Part shown: piece after piece, positions 12,271-24,800 of the stretch | Layout: each line of letters opens with the position of its first letter | Position numbering within the stretch: position 1 is the stretch's first letter | Assembly: GCF_000003605.2 (NCBI RefSeq) | Contig: NW_003137827.1 | Location: forward strand, 189,610-229,387 | From: Saccoglossus kowalevskii | Lineage: Eukaryota; Hemichordata; Enteropneusta; Harrimaniidae | Reading direction: 5' to 3' | Length of the DNA: 39,778 bases | Notes under the pieces: generated by a model | Seen by the model: the letters and a program-made list of their open reading frames with translations, nothing else | Database searches by the model: none | Told to the model about the DNA's origin: nothing | Made by a program: the position numbers and the translations under genes

Positions 12271-12770
12271 GACCAGCGCCCTCTATGCGGATTTATAATT
12301 AATAACACACTGAAAATAAAAATAAAAGCGATACTTTTTAAATAATAATAAGTAGGGTGGCTCAATACAGTTTCACGAAAGTCTTCGATTTTTTATATTT
12401 TGCCAATAGATTGCTTATCGCCATACAATGTTATATGTGAAAAAAGGGGTACGGATTTGTTTAGATAAACGTGATATTAATGTGGAAAGTTAATGATATA
12501 TGGGACTCATTAGAAAGAAAGGTAAAAAACGAGTTTAGAAACATCCTACTATACTGTCTATGATTACAACTAGTAAAGAATAAAGGATATCAAAAAAAAA
12601 TGCATTATACACTGATTCGAAGGCTAAACCAACTGAATGAGGGAGATAAGCTGATAATAAAATAATATCGGGGGGGGGGGTATTTCAAGCTGATTGAAAG
12701 TTTCAGTTTTTGGCAACCACCACAATAAAAAAACAACGGCAACAACAACTTGAATTAACTTCTTTTATTT

Positions 12771-12991
12771 ATTATACTAGCCTGATAATGCAACCACGGC
12801 TTTGATTGACGGTGTTACCATAACCACCAAAATAAATACTCTTTGAAACACGTTGCAAGGAGGCGTGAACTTTGAGAAATTCGCAGTATTGATCTTGCCG
12901 ACGAGACAATATTCCGTCGGGCGTTAGTGGAGTCTGATGCCATTCAGCCGACGATGGCGCCACTCACGCCTACATGTCAGGCTAATATGAT
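12771..12991. mobile_element. Small inverted-repeat element (221 bp), MITE-like
   Basis: ATTATACTAGCCTGA at 12771-12785 is matched by the reverse complement of 12977-12991 with two differences. The interior is GC-richer than the flanks and contains a minus-strand open frame of 63 codons without an ATG at its edge, ending next to an AATAAA. I see no clear target-site duplication, so the class is undetermined. Confidence 0.4.
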
Positions 12992-13560
12992 ACCTTCCCT
13001 GTCATTTCTTGAAGGCAAGGAAAATACAGTATTTAAACAAGGGTTCCGTAATTAATTATATCACATATCTGTTCCACATTTGTGAGAAGAAAATCGTGTG
13101 AAAAAATCAAAATGAAAGAAAATTAGATAACAGTTCAGGCTAAAATTCTCTAGTAATCCCTACTGCGTTTATGTGAGGTTTGGGTGACATTTAACGTTCA
13201 ACATTTCTGAGAAAATGCTTGTAATAAGGTAACTTGTTCCCTTCCATGTGTTTTCACTTCAAGTTCACATTCCTATATAACGCCATTTTCTACTTTATTT
13301 GGGCACAGTGGGTGTAACTAGATCGCATTATTTATCATTTCACAGTAAGATAGTGATAACCCAATTTTAGCAGTGTACTATGCGTTGGGATGTTGACAGA
13401 AAGTTAAATAAAATGACATTTCACTTTGCTTTCAAACAAAAAATTACAACCATGCTGAATACAATATTGTAATCATTGAACGATGACATTTAGAAAATGG
13501 TTTGTTTTTATTTGACGCGCTGTTATAATATAAGTGTCTGTTTTTTTTTTATAATACCAG

Positions 13561-13650
13561 AGTCGAATTGCAGAATTGAATGTCGTTTTCCTATTTTATT
13601 ACAACAAGATGCTTTGATGATACACCGAGAAGAAGTTGACACAGTTTCTG
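13561..13650 (+). other. Orphan exon-like segment (unassigned)
   Basis: A strong polypyrimidine tract and CCAG precede this 90-base segment, and GTACGT follows it. Only one frame stays open, encoding SNCRIECRFPILLQQDALM and then IHREEVDTVS. I recognise no family. It lies upstream of, and on the same strand as, the SET-domain gene, but the gene model there starts cleanly at its own ATG. A chance open segment is possible. Confidence 0.25.
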
Positions 13651-14019
13651 GTACGTTAGATTACATAATGGTATATTGAAAATAACTAACACAACCATAA
13701 ATTATTGAACGAAAATCGCATAGAAAAAATACAAATTTACATTCCGTTCCACGTGTGAGCTGACTATGCAGCTGTAGTAGGACGCATCAAAAACAGTTCA
13801 ATAATACCCATAATGCTACTGATACCGATTAAGCTATAGAAATAAGAGATACTTTTTGACTATTTGGGGTTGTTAGTATTTGTATACCATTATATATTTC
13901 TCATCTAAAATAAACAGTTGGCGGACGAAAAATACATGATTCTCCCTTTTGCGTTCCAAGTAGGCCCACCACCAATCACTAGTGAATATTTGAATTTGAA
14001 TGAAAGCTGATGATCGTTT

Positions 14020-14530
14020 TTTTACAAATTTATCATCATCATCAGTCGGGCGCACCCGCTTCCATGATCATCTTTCTCCACAATTACCTGTCCCTCATCG
14101 GAACTTTTAGTTCTTCAGTGCTTAGGCCAGTATCCTTTGAAGCACAGGTACATAGTCATCAAAAGGCCTGCCAGGTCTTATCTGTCCATGGGTTGGTTTC
14201 TACAGTAGCACCAAGGACGCTGGTTCGTTGTGTCTGAAGCAGTGTCCCACTAGTCTGAGTCTACGTTTTCTGATTGTTTTAGATACTTTTGGTAGATTAC
14301 CATAGCGGTCTTTATTTGTGACATTTTGTCTCCAGCTGATGTTTTGAGCATGACGCAAGAGATATGTGTATGTTCCATCAAGGTCTTTTTCCATTGCTTT
14401 TGTGAGTGTCCAAGTCTCAGCTCCGTAAAGCAGTATGCTTTCAGCTGTAGCTCGAAAGAACTGAGTCTTGAAACTTCTCGACATATTTGACCTCCAGATG
14501 TTATCCATCTTTCTCATGGCTGACCATGCC
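14020..14530 (-). mobile_element. 3' end of a non-LTR (LINE) retrotransposon, 5'-truncated
   Basis: The minus strand encodes the region after the reverse transcriptase core of a LINE: ESILLYGAETWTLTKAMEKD, then LDGTYTYLLRHAQNISWRQN and a KRRLRLVGHC motif. The reading is lost past about 14200 and reappears as WKRVRPTDDDDK just before a (GAT)n tail at 14033-14046, the usual end of such elements. No endonuclease or catalytic RT motifs are present, so it is a dead 5'-truncated copy. Confidence 0.8.
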
Positions 14531-14673
14531 TTGGCTTTCCTGATATTTATATGAATACGTATATAAGCAAAACCCTAACTGTGTACATTTCACTGTACTT
14601 GGATGCTCCTTATAAGTATACAGGTTCTATAAAGGTACTAGTGATACAACAAGGTATTCAATAAAGATACTTT

Positions 14674-14868
14674 GGGTGGTCACTATACACAGGTTTGGCT
14701 GTATCTTGGTGGTCACTATACACAGGTTTGGCTGTATCTTGAATGGTTACTATACACAGGTTTGGCTGAACCTTTGTTAGTCTTAATGCACAGGTTGACT
14801 CACGTTCAGTGGTCGCTATAAACAGGTTTGTGCCTTTTGTGGTCGTTTTATACAGGTTTGTCACGTTT
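14674..14868. repeat. Minisatellite, about 33-bp unit, roughly six decaying copies
   Basis: Units of the form GGTCACTATACACAGGTTTG plus GCTGTATCTT recur about every 31-34 bases. The first three are nearly identical and the last three progressively diverged. No gene overlaps it. Confidence 0.85.
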
Positions 14869-14991
14869 TAATTCTATCCCATTGGGCCTCTTGCTCTTAA
14901 ACCAGTAACTAAATCTCCTTGTCAACTGTTTAATTCATGTTTATGGTATGGATTATAATTAGCTCTATTTCAATAGAGGTCATTCACTCAC

Positions 14992-15066
14992 CATGTGTAA
15001 GTCAGCGACTAGATTTGCTGATACTTGTAAACCTTTAGAACCTAGAAAACTGAAGAGGTCTCTGTT
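14992..15066 (-). other. Orphan exon-like segment, 25 codons (unassigned)
   Basis: On the minus strand a pyrimidine-rich tract ending TTATACAG precedes this segment and GTGAGT follows it. Both splice sites are near consensus. Of three frames only phase 0 is open, encoding NRDLFSFLGSKGLQVSANLV and ADLHM, with a plausible protein composition. I do not recognise the family and found no partner exon in the window. It could belong to an unseen gene between DELE1 and the SET gene, or be fortuitous. Confidence 0.35.
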
Positions 15067-15886
15067 CTGTATAAGGAAAAGAGAAATATGTTTTTTTTGG
15101 TTAAAATTTCACTCAAGTTATTCCAATTTTCTGGGTCTCTATTAAACTATTTTGATTGGATAACGTTTTTTTTCTTTTTAATTGCATGCACAATTTAGTC
15201 GTTATTACTGATTCAGACTTTGAAGTCAAAATTCCTCCCCACCTATTAGTCAAATTAGTAAGATGCAACCTGTACATTACGCCAATTCCAGCATATTTTG
15301 TCTGCCTTATAGAACGTTTTACCATACCCAAACTTCACTATTTCAAAATGTTAGCCATTGATTGAAGTCGAAAAAAAATACTACAAAATTATGCACGATG
15401 AAATCTTTTGTCGTTGTGGGTTATGTAAACCACTGATAAATTGCCATTTCATGCATATTATTTAACAGATTGCATGCTTTCTATGTAAGATTTTGAGTGT
15501 ACTTGATTTCAGCCTAACCAGTTGACAGTCCCCTCCCCCAAATATATTGCCAGTGAGCACAAAAAGGCCGCACATTTTTCGCTAATACTAAAACGATTGC
15601 GAAATGAGTGTTTCCTGCGAAAGTACAATAGGTGGCGTTATTACACACATAGCAGCTTGAACCAAGATGAGTGTAATAACTCAAATGCCTTTATAACCGA
15701 GTACCGGGGGATGTACTCAATACTTTTCAAACTTGTTCTACTCCCTGGGATCGGTTTAAACGGTTTAAATCTTTGTGGCAAATGAATTTGTGTTCGTTTA
15801 CAACTCTGTCCGTAACCGCGCCATTCCTTTCAACGAACCTGGCGTCAGCTGAACATAGCGTCAAATAAACCTGTGGCACCCCCGGA

Positions 15887-15897
15887 CAAAATGGCGG
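15887..15897 (+). promoter_or_regulatory. YY1-like motif overlapping the start codon
   Basis: CAAAATGGCGG overlaps the ATG at 15891. It fits both a strong translation start context (A at -3, G at +4) and the YY1 consensus often found at animal transcription starts. This is a motif match only. Confidence 0.35.
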
Positions 15898-18800
15898 ATG
15901 GCAAACATTTGAGCTTGCGTTCGTCTGAGCGGCTGTGTGATAAACGTGTCTGTGTGAGCCAACATCGGATTGCACAGCATTACATACAAACACAGTCTGA
16001 CCAAGAAGGGTTTTATGTGCACATCATTTTTCGGAAAGGTAACGTACATTTTTTCAATCGTCGCGCATTCTCTATGTTTCAGTTTTGATTATTCAATATA
16101 TTATTGGCAACATGATATCACTGTTTATGGCGCTGTGTCCTCTGTGTGTCTGATACATATGGGCTCGATTAAACTGGCTACAGTCGTGGAGTTCAAATTT
16201 GTCTTGTCTCAAGTGATTTAAATACATATTTCCGCAGATGATTTCGCGTGGGGCTCGAGTATCTAGCAGACAAATATATAATATACATGGTAATTGCTGT
16301 ATAACCTGTATACATGTGTGTGTCAAAAATACAACACAACAACAACATGATGATTGTCATTTATAATCGTGAGACTATTATAGAGAAATACATAGGATTT
16401 GTTGCATATATTCTCATTTTACCCAAAATGAAAGACTGTTACAATTTGATTTATATCAATATAGATGATTTAAATGGATGTCAGAATGTTTGTGAACATT
16501 TTAAAACATATATGGATATATCCCTTTAGATTTCAAATGTCCATATTGGTGATTTAAATTCACATTAGGCTGACCACGAATATTTTCATTTTTTTTTATA
16601 TATTTGATTTAAATCATTAATATTGACTAGTTAAATTCTAAATCACATATATGAGACATATATTTTCTACATACATGAATTTCTTTAAAATGTTCATGGA
16701 CAGATCAACATTGATTTAAATTGCCAATCTTTAAATTCATCTTTTCTAATGAATATGACACATTACCCAAAAATTAATATTAATTTTGACTCTTATACTG
16801 CTTGTGTCAAAATACTAGTTTACCATGAAATAATAGAAAATCTTCCTAAATTCATTTTCGATTTAAATCATCAATAACGACAATCTAAATTTAGTTAAAA
16901 TTTAATACATCCATGTATTTTAAAGAAAAAAAAATCATGGTTACCTTGATGTTGAAATTGTCACTAGTGATGATTTTAATCACTGTCAAAATATCAGTGT
17001 AAATTTCTAAAAATCATGGATATATCTGATTAAAATCTACTTGAATTTCAATCATCAATATTGATGATTTAAATCTGGAATGGAATATAAATAAATTTTA
17101 ATGATTTATTGAATTAAACACCTTCCGCACCATAGTGGATTTCGCATATCGCATTTACCGATTGTCAAAATGTGACTCTGGTGCTGCAAAACCATGGCTA
17201 CCAATTAGTGATGACACAGAATTTTGTGCTGAAGACATGTACGTAGTTATAGTTATTCAATGAAATGGTTTTCAACATTGTGCTGTTCATGCGCCACAGA
17301 CACTTGCAAAAGGCCTCTAGGGTTGTGTTACACAGTATAAGCCATGGAAAATATCAATAGGTATGCAACTTCCATATGGTGGATCGCTTTACACCTAACA
17401 AATAAGGCTGTTTTTTTTAATAAAATCACACAATACACTCACTTAAAATAGCAACCCATTTAATTGTTAGACTCTTATTTATCCAATTATGTGAAGTTTT
17501 TGTGATAGAAAATTGAACGTCTCCATTGAGCAACTCAGCTTGAAAAACACAGTTTCTCCCTGACAAGTTTCGAATATTGATAGAAAGCGCTCTAGACAAA
17601 ATATCATGCTAAATATAAAAACCAGAGTATAGTTATAACTACCAATAAATACTGTAAAACACTTCTTTTTAGCTAGCATGTCATTTTAGCTAATTTAGCT
17701 AACCTGTAATTTTGCTAATTCAAGATGTCGCTAATTTATATTTTCGCAATGAGATTATTGGCATTTTAGCTAAAATAACATTTTGTTAATTCATGTATTG
17801 TGTCAGATTAGCTAAAATGGCATGTAGCTATTTCAATGTGTTTTACAGTACCGGTATGTCATCTTGCAGTCTGCAAATGACTTCTTGTTGTGTCTGGCTC
17901 TCGTTACTGTGATCCGAAACTACTGTGAAATCAATTTCCATTAACCAATCACCATCAATATCATAAAACTTGGTACATAAGTGCCTTACATTGCTAAAGA
18001 CCTTATTAGTTTTAGATTTAGTTTTAAATTTAAGCATACATTACCATTTACCTAATTTGCATAATATGCATATTCTTCACATTTCAATGAAACTTGGTAC
18101 ATACATGATTAGTGTAATGTTGAAAACCATTCTTCCGTTTGCAAAACTGTGTTATAAACAAAAAACTATATAATAAGCATGTAATTCGTTCTTTCCCCAT
18201 TCAGAACAGTCCAACACAGACATCTTCGCTAGCCAATTGGTTCTTACTGCTTAAGATATGCAATTACCTATGCGATCTCGCACAGTATCGTGTAGAGGCC
18301 TATTGGTCAAAGACACAGGTCGTGCGATTCGAACGATGAACACAGACTACTTTCTTGTTTTCTACTTGTACATGTAAATGGCAAATGGTTAATCGCGGGT
18401 GTTGAGATCAAAGCAAAAATTGCGACTTATTAAGGGTCATGACTTATCGAGGGTTGTGACTCACCGAGTGGTCCTGTGAAAGGGGGGTGGGGGTGGGTTA
18501 TTGATTGATAAATTGATAAAAGCCCCGTACACACATGAGAATTGTCCATAAAACAACATCAAGGCACATGACAAAATGGATGTGAACTGGAACTAAACTG
18601 TCCTTGTTACAAGACTTGTTTTATTATAGCATTAACGAAATAGTGACACATGTCCACATGTTTGTTTTATTCTTTGCAGGAAAAGGTGTATTTGCTGGAA
18701 AGAATTTTTTCAAGGGAGACTTTCTTGTACAGTATGATGGGGAACTCTGTGATGCCAGAGAGGGTTATATACGTGAATATACAATGCCAAGTGTATTTAG

Positions 18801-21800
18801 ATATTTCTTTCACTACAAGAAGAAGGAATATTGGTAAGTGCTGTAACATTTAATAAATTTGATAATATTAGGCCTTAAAAAACTATATATCTGGTCAGAT
18901 TGTGAACTACCCAAAAAAATACACGTTATTTTATTTCTCCCTTATTTCACCACTGGACAGCACCCTCTGTTGATTAAATTGATTACACCTACAATAGCAT
19001 GTGTTATTTTTGTTTTTTGTTTGCCACGTCCTGGAATGCCATTGGTTGAAAAATGCATTTGATTGACCCGACATGCAACTCATCTCAAAGTTGCATATCC
19101 CATATTTTATAAATCTTTGATAATATGATATTATTACAAGTATATTTATGAGGTTATTACAAGTATTCATAACGAAGGTGAAGCTGTGACCAATGAGTTA
19201 CAAAGGGCATTGTGACTGCATAATGTCTTGAGAGCATAGTTTGCGGTATCCTTGTGCACTGTGACCTTGTTGATATGTTTACTATTATAATAATGAAGCA
19301 CATAATACACAGGATTTGTTTTGATTGGGAGACATTCATTCATTATAAAAGTGTTCATATTAAGGAGGTACAGTGTATATTATTAATAATTGTTTTGTTA
19401 TGTGTCCGTCATGTATCAGAAATCATTCCTTATTTAGAATTGGCATTCCCTAATAAGGTAGGATCAAATATGGCATGTGATACTGGTCATAAAATAATGG
19501 AATGCTGTAATTTATATAAATATGATGACAGATGTACTACCGGTATATTGACAGCATCATGCAAGACCACTATTGTGACCACATTTCAACAATAAGCCGT
19601 GTTATGGTAATGTGGTGTATAAAAAGATTCTTCCACTCTCGACAGTTAAATAAATAGGTGATTTTCCGAACAATTGCGAGATCTTGCGAGATGCATGAAA
19701 GACGCGCGTCGAACGTCTGCCGCAAAAATCGAACGATTTGATTTTGAACTAGAATTTCTTTATTTCGCAGCTTACATTGACCGGCCGATCTTCAACAGAG
19801 GAATATTGCTTCCGAATACCCTCACTTAATCGAAATTGCCTATCATCAAATGTGAACAGCACATTATTAAGCATAGAAATGTCCCCGAAATACTTTCGCA
19901 TTTGTCGAATCCCACGCGATGTTTGACGCGACTACGACGCTATGACCTTTGTTTGTCCTGCTTTTACGTTCGATTTCACGCGTAACGCGTGATTCTCGCA
20001 GTGTACGAAAAATGGTCTATTAAATATATTGTTTTTGTCCTGATTGTACTTTGAACATTGCTATAATACTTTTGCATTGCTTTCATCATTTAGGAATGCC
20101 AATGAACTATGCCCACAAAACAATTAACATTTGTTAACAAAAAACAAGAAATAAATAAGAAAACTGTGTTTTCTGTTTCATTTTCTTTATCCAAAAACCA
20201 GCGATAAGCAGCATTGTTCTAAGCAATTGTTATTGTGTAATCCTTCAATCTGCTTTTCCGGCCGACAAATGTATTGATTTTCAAAAGTAGAAAAAAAAAA
20301 TGCTAACAATAATTTTCATGAACAGCTGAATGAAAATGAAATCAATATCAATGATCTGATGTCAATTTTGAGCCCTATTGAACAGCTATTGCTTCAAACC
20401 AAAGATACAACTTTTTTTATAGCATCATTATCACAGTTATTGGCCTAGACTGAGGCTGACATAAGAAACTATGAGGCTAATAAGACCCTTGGTGGACAAT
20501 AACTGATCGGCTGAAGTGAAAGCCAATATCTTTTTAGCTCCGCTGTCGACTTTGTCGAGCGGAGCTTATCATAAGAGTGATTGTCCGTTGTCGTCCGTGT
20601 CAATGTTTTACTTTTTCGACTTCTTCTTGAAAACAACAAGCCTGAATGCTTTGATACTTGGTGTATATGTACCTTGGGTAGACCTCTCTCAGATTTGATA
20701 TCTTCAATTCTCTAATTTTGGTGAATATTTTTCTCATTTTTGGTAAAAAGTGATATTTTCAACTTCTTGTTAAAAAACGCAAGTCCAATTGCTTTGATAT
20801 TCCATATATAGGTACTACATGTGGACCACTCTCAGATTTGTTCATTTTGTAATGATAGCTTCAATTTTCTAATTTTGGTGAATATTTTTGGTAAAAAGTG
20901 ATTTTTTTGACTTCTTGTTAAAAACCTCAAGTCCAATTGCTTTAATATTACATATATAGGTACTAAATGTGGAGCTCTCTCAGATTTGTTCATTTTGTAA
21001 TGATATTTTTAATTTTCTAATTTTGGTGAATATTTTTGTCATTTTTGGTAAAAAGTGATATTTTCGACTTCTTGTTGAAAACCGCAAGTCCAATTGCTTT
21101 GATATTCCATATATAGGTACTACATGTGGACCTCTCTCAGATTTGTTCATTTTGTAATGATAGCTTCAATTTTCTAATTTTGGTGAATATTTTTGGTAAA
21201 AAGTGATTTTTTCGACTTCTTGTTAAAAACCTCAAGTCCAATTGCTTTAATATTACATATATAGGTACTACATGTAGACCTCTCTCAGATTTGTTCATTT
21301 CATGATGATATCTTTAATTCTCTAATTTTGATGAATATTTTTGTAATTTTTGGTAAAAGGTGATATTTTCGACTTCTTGTTGAAAACCGCAAGTCTAATT
21401 GCTTTGATATATTATACATATAGGTACTACCGGATTCGGCTGATACCCCGCCCATTCTAAACTCCGCCCATGGGCGATGTTTCAAATAGTGGGCGATGTT
21501 TTGGTCCACACATTGCCTGACTGAACCAACAAACATTTTTACAGACCCCAATTTTCCCGTCCGACATCTTGTATCGAGCGCGCTATTTCAAATATGACGC
21601 TAAAATAATTCACTGTGAAGCCGAAAAGCATTAAAAACTTCAATAAAACCAAAGCTGTCAACGAATTGTTGTTGCGTATTATTACACTCGAACAAAGTCT
21701 ACGCTTGAAAAGAATGTTATTTACGAAGTTTAAAATACTCAAGCCTTCCTGGTTCGAGCCTCTTGGTTGTTATCAGTAATGTTTAATCTTTGTCTGTATC

Positions 21801-24800
21801 GCATTCCAGACAAAATGTCGGTAAACAAGAAATGGGCGAACTAAAATGTCTCCTGCGTTTCACATGCGACATGATTATTAAAAAACACAGAGTTAAGCGA
21901 TCATGTACGTTCTATAAAGCTAACCTTGTACACATAATCTTGTACTGACGTGTTTTTTCTCCAAAAAAGACGTTCTCTTTCAGTTAACCCCCAGTTAATA
22001 GCTCTTCCTGTTCATGGTATTTGTGAGAGTTGAAAGATTTTTTGAACACATGACAAGTAACTATATTGATTTACGCATGTTACGTCATGTACGTTCTATA
22101 AAGCTAACCTTGTACACATAATCTTGTACTGACGTGTTCTTTCTCCAAAAAAGACGTTCTCTTTCAGTTAACCCCCAGTTAGCTCTTCGCGTTCATGATA
22201 TTAGTGAAAGTTGAAGGATTTTTTGAACACATGACAAGTAACTATATTGATTTACGTACGTTACGTCATGTACGTTCTATAAAGCTAACCTTGTACACAT
22301 AATCTTGTACTGACGTGTTTTTTCTCCAAAACAGACGTTCTCTTTCAGTTAACCCCCAGTTAGCTCTTTGCGTTCATGGTATTTGTGAGAGTTGAAATAT
22401 TTTTTGAACACATGACAAGTAACTATATTGATTTGCGTCAAGCTGGGTGGCTCGAATTTAAATATCAGTGCGTGAACTCAAACGCGTGGTTATTAGAGTT
22501 CAGTCGAAATGTACGTGAATATTTCGATCGAAGTGCGCTGTCCAGAGTTTATTATATTATAGTAAAATTTAACTTGACGCATGGTATGGTTTATATTCAC
22601 TTCATTTCGAATAAAAAAAATCACCATTGGAACATTGGTGAATCACAAGTATTTAAAATATGTTCTCGACTTTCCGTAGATACCCGACTATTTTTAATGA
22701 TTTAAATGCGCCAATGTTTATGTTTGCGTAATTATTACGAATGCAACGCATTATCAAGTCGGTAATATTGAAATATTCACAGACGCAATACCCCGGGTCA
22801 GTGCCCTAACAATAGTAAAAATTAACTTGAGTTTGCGTAATTATCATGAAAGCAATACATTTAATACAAAGTTGAAATATTCAGAGCTGGTACAATATTG
22901 TAAACAAATTTGCGTAATTAGAAAAGCAGTGCACTAAGTAAACGACGTTGATATATTCAAAGCCAGTACAGAGTTGCATACAAGTTGCGTAATTACAGTA
23001 CCGTCGGATATAATAAAAATTTTACTAGATCGACGCGCGGACCGCAAAAGAAAAAGGTTGCTAAGATAACGCGCCAGTTCAGCGCGTGACTTGGGGGTCA
23101 AACTTCGGTCAACACACACTTGATGCCAGCATCGCCGCGCAGCAAGTTTCGCAAAGAAGTACTTCAAAATTATGTCGCTAATCACTCGGTTGTCGCATCG
23201 TGTGTTGTGTCATGTCCATGATGCACCCCGTTTCGACTTTGAATTGCTTTTCCTTCTTAGTGCATGTTCTTGTTCACGTAAAATTCGACCTCTCACCAAT
23301 GTATTAAAACACTTTGAATTTATACTTTGCATGATTATATTTGGTCAACGCGAAACATTATTTTTTCTAGACCATTTCTATCAACGCAGGGTTATTTTTT
23401 TTAGACAAGATGGGCCTCGTAATATCTGCCAAAAGATCGCCTTTTGGTCCACATTTTTCTAAAAAAAAATCGAATCCTCCATAAGATCGCCCAGGGCGGG
23501 GTATCGGCCGAATCCGGTACATGTGGACCTCTCTCAGATTTGTTCATTTTCTAATGATATCTTCTGTTCTTTAATTGCCATGTGCATTGCTAACAGCGGA
23601 GCTATCTCAGCCGACAGGCTGCTTGTTTAATTCATTAATATACTAAAATAGAACAAGAAGACAACTTTTAAAGATTAGTTAAAACCAATATGTTGCCGTA
23701 TACTTTGTATCATCAGCAACAATTGTCATAGATAGACGTTATGACATAAGAGGCCAGGAACACACACCATAGTCTGGGATAGGCCAATATCACTATTTAT
23801 CATGTGACTGCTTTTGACCAATTACATTGTCTGTGTCATACTTGAGGGGTAATAAAGTCCAATAATTGTGTTTGTCTTATCTTGCAGCATTGATGCTACT
23901 TCAGAACCCATGGATGGCCCAAAGTATGGGAGGCTCATCAACCACAGTCAAAAACCCAATTCTAAAATGAAGGTTTTGGAACTAAAGGGACGTCCTTATC
24001 TCGTTCTGTTTGCCTTGAGGAATATTTCTTGTGGTGAGGAAATAGTATACAGAAAGGTAGGCAAATTATTAAGGTCACTTGCAACCATTCAACCTATTGA
24101 ATAAAACCAACAAATTTATATTTTGTTTTGGTGTGTTTTAAAATTGTAACGTATCGTAAAAATCATAATTGAGGCCGCAGCTTTAATAGAAGCCACACCC
24201 CTAACTTGAGACAATGTTTCTTAATTGTTGAAGTTTTGATCACAGAGAAACCCTGCAATGTAAGCCGCACTCTAAACTTTCACAAACCTGTGTGCCACAC
24301 AAACCAAATGGGGACCAAATATTTCAGAAAAAGATATACCCTGTATAATCTCTAATTTAGGCATCATTTTGAAACATTTCAATCTTTCTTGACATCTAGA
24401 TTAGAGTCTAATTCAGGTTTTCTGTAGTCATTGACACCTATTCAAGAGTATGATGTTTATTGTGGCTAAGTGTGAATGGGTAAACTTTGTTTCGGCAATG
24501 AGCTGTCAACACCAAAAAAAGTGTTAAATTCTTCTTCGATGCTCAGTTTATGTTTCAAAAACAATTAATTTCTTGATTAAAAAAAAACATGACGTTTTCC
24601 CATCAAAATCAAAGCCAAACGATCGCACAACAACATCGGAGAATCTCTTTCGTGTTGCGTTGACCCTGAAGTCACTGTCATTAACATATTTAAATGAGCT
24701 ATGGTAATTTGAACATGTTGGCACCATCCTGCATTTTGATTTGTTAATCGGCGACTTGATCAATTAGGTCAAAGAAAGTTTCAGGTCAACTATTTTATGA

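Larger units (their letters stand above)
12125..15890. other. Spacer between divergent DELE1 and the SET/zinc-finger gene
   Basis: The two flanking genes start at its edges and point away from each other, about 3.8 kb apart. Apart from the small inverted-repeat element, LINE fragment, minisatellite and two orphan exon-like segments listed separately, I see no gene here. Confidence 0.5.
20536..23630. mobile_element. Helentron-associated (HINE-like) element with tandem-repeat core, interrupted
   Basis: The left end AGCTCCGCTG is inverted against CAGCGGAGCT at 23594-23603. Beside the left end is a hairpin (AGCTCCGCT/AGCGGAGCT, 20536-20566). Close to the right end is a perfect stem-loop CAGCC-GACA-GGCTG at 23608-23621, followed by CTTGTTT. 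The core (20617-21430, resuming at 23518) is about six tandem units of roughly 150 bp with CGACTTCTTGTT and CAGATTTGTTCATTTT landmarks. Subterminal inverted repeats, a 3' hairpin and a tandem-repeat core are the published hallmarks of non-autonomous Helentrons. Class assignment is by structure only; there is no Rep/helicase. Confidence 0.6.
18680..24056 (+). other. SET domain exons (KMT5A-like), final catalytic motif not seen
   Basis: Exon 1 ends FRK plus one base and exon 2 completes GKGVFAGK, matching the KGRGV entry of KMT5A-type SET domains. Exon 2 ends in a split codon that makes the Cys of EYC, and exon 3 opens IDATSEP (KMT5A: YCVDATRE). NHS and a downstream Asn (NHSQKPNS) preserve the cofactor-pocket motif. 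In active enzymes a Tyr-x-Tyr-Gly element follows GEE. Here the exon reads GEEIVYRK and then an AAG|GTAGGC donor, so the second Tyr and Gly are absent from the exon. Either a small exon is missing, another donor is used, or the domain is a non-catalytic reader. Confidence 0.75.

Noticed and set aside
17843-18037. Minus-strand 64-codon ORF as an exon
   Set aside because: It overlaps a dispersed repeat copy (AACTTGGTACAT boxes) and shows no convincing splice partner.
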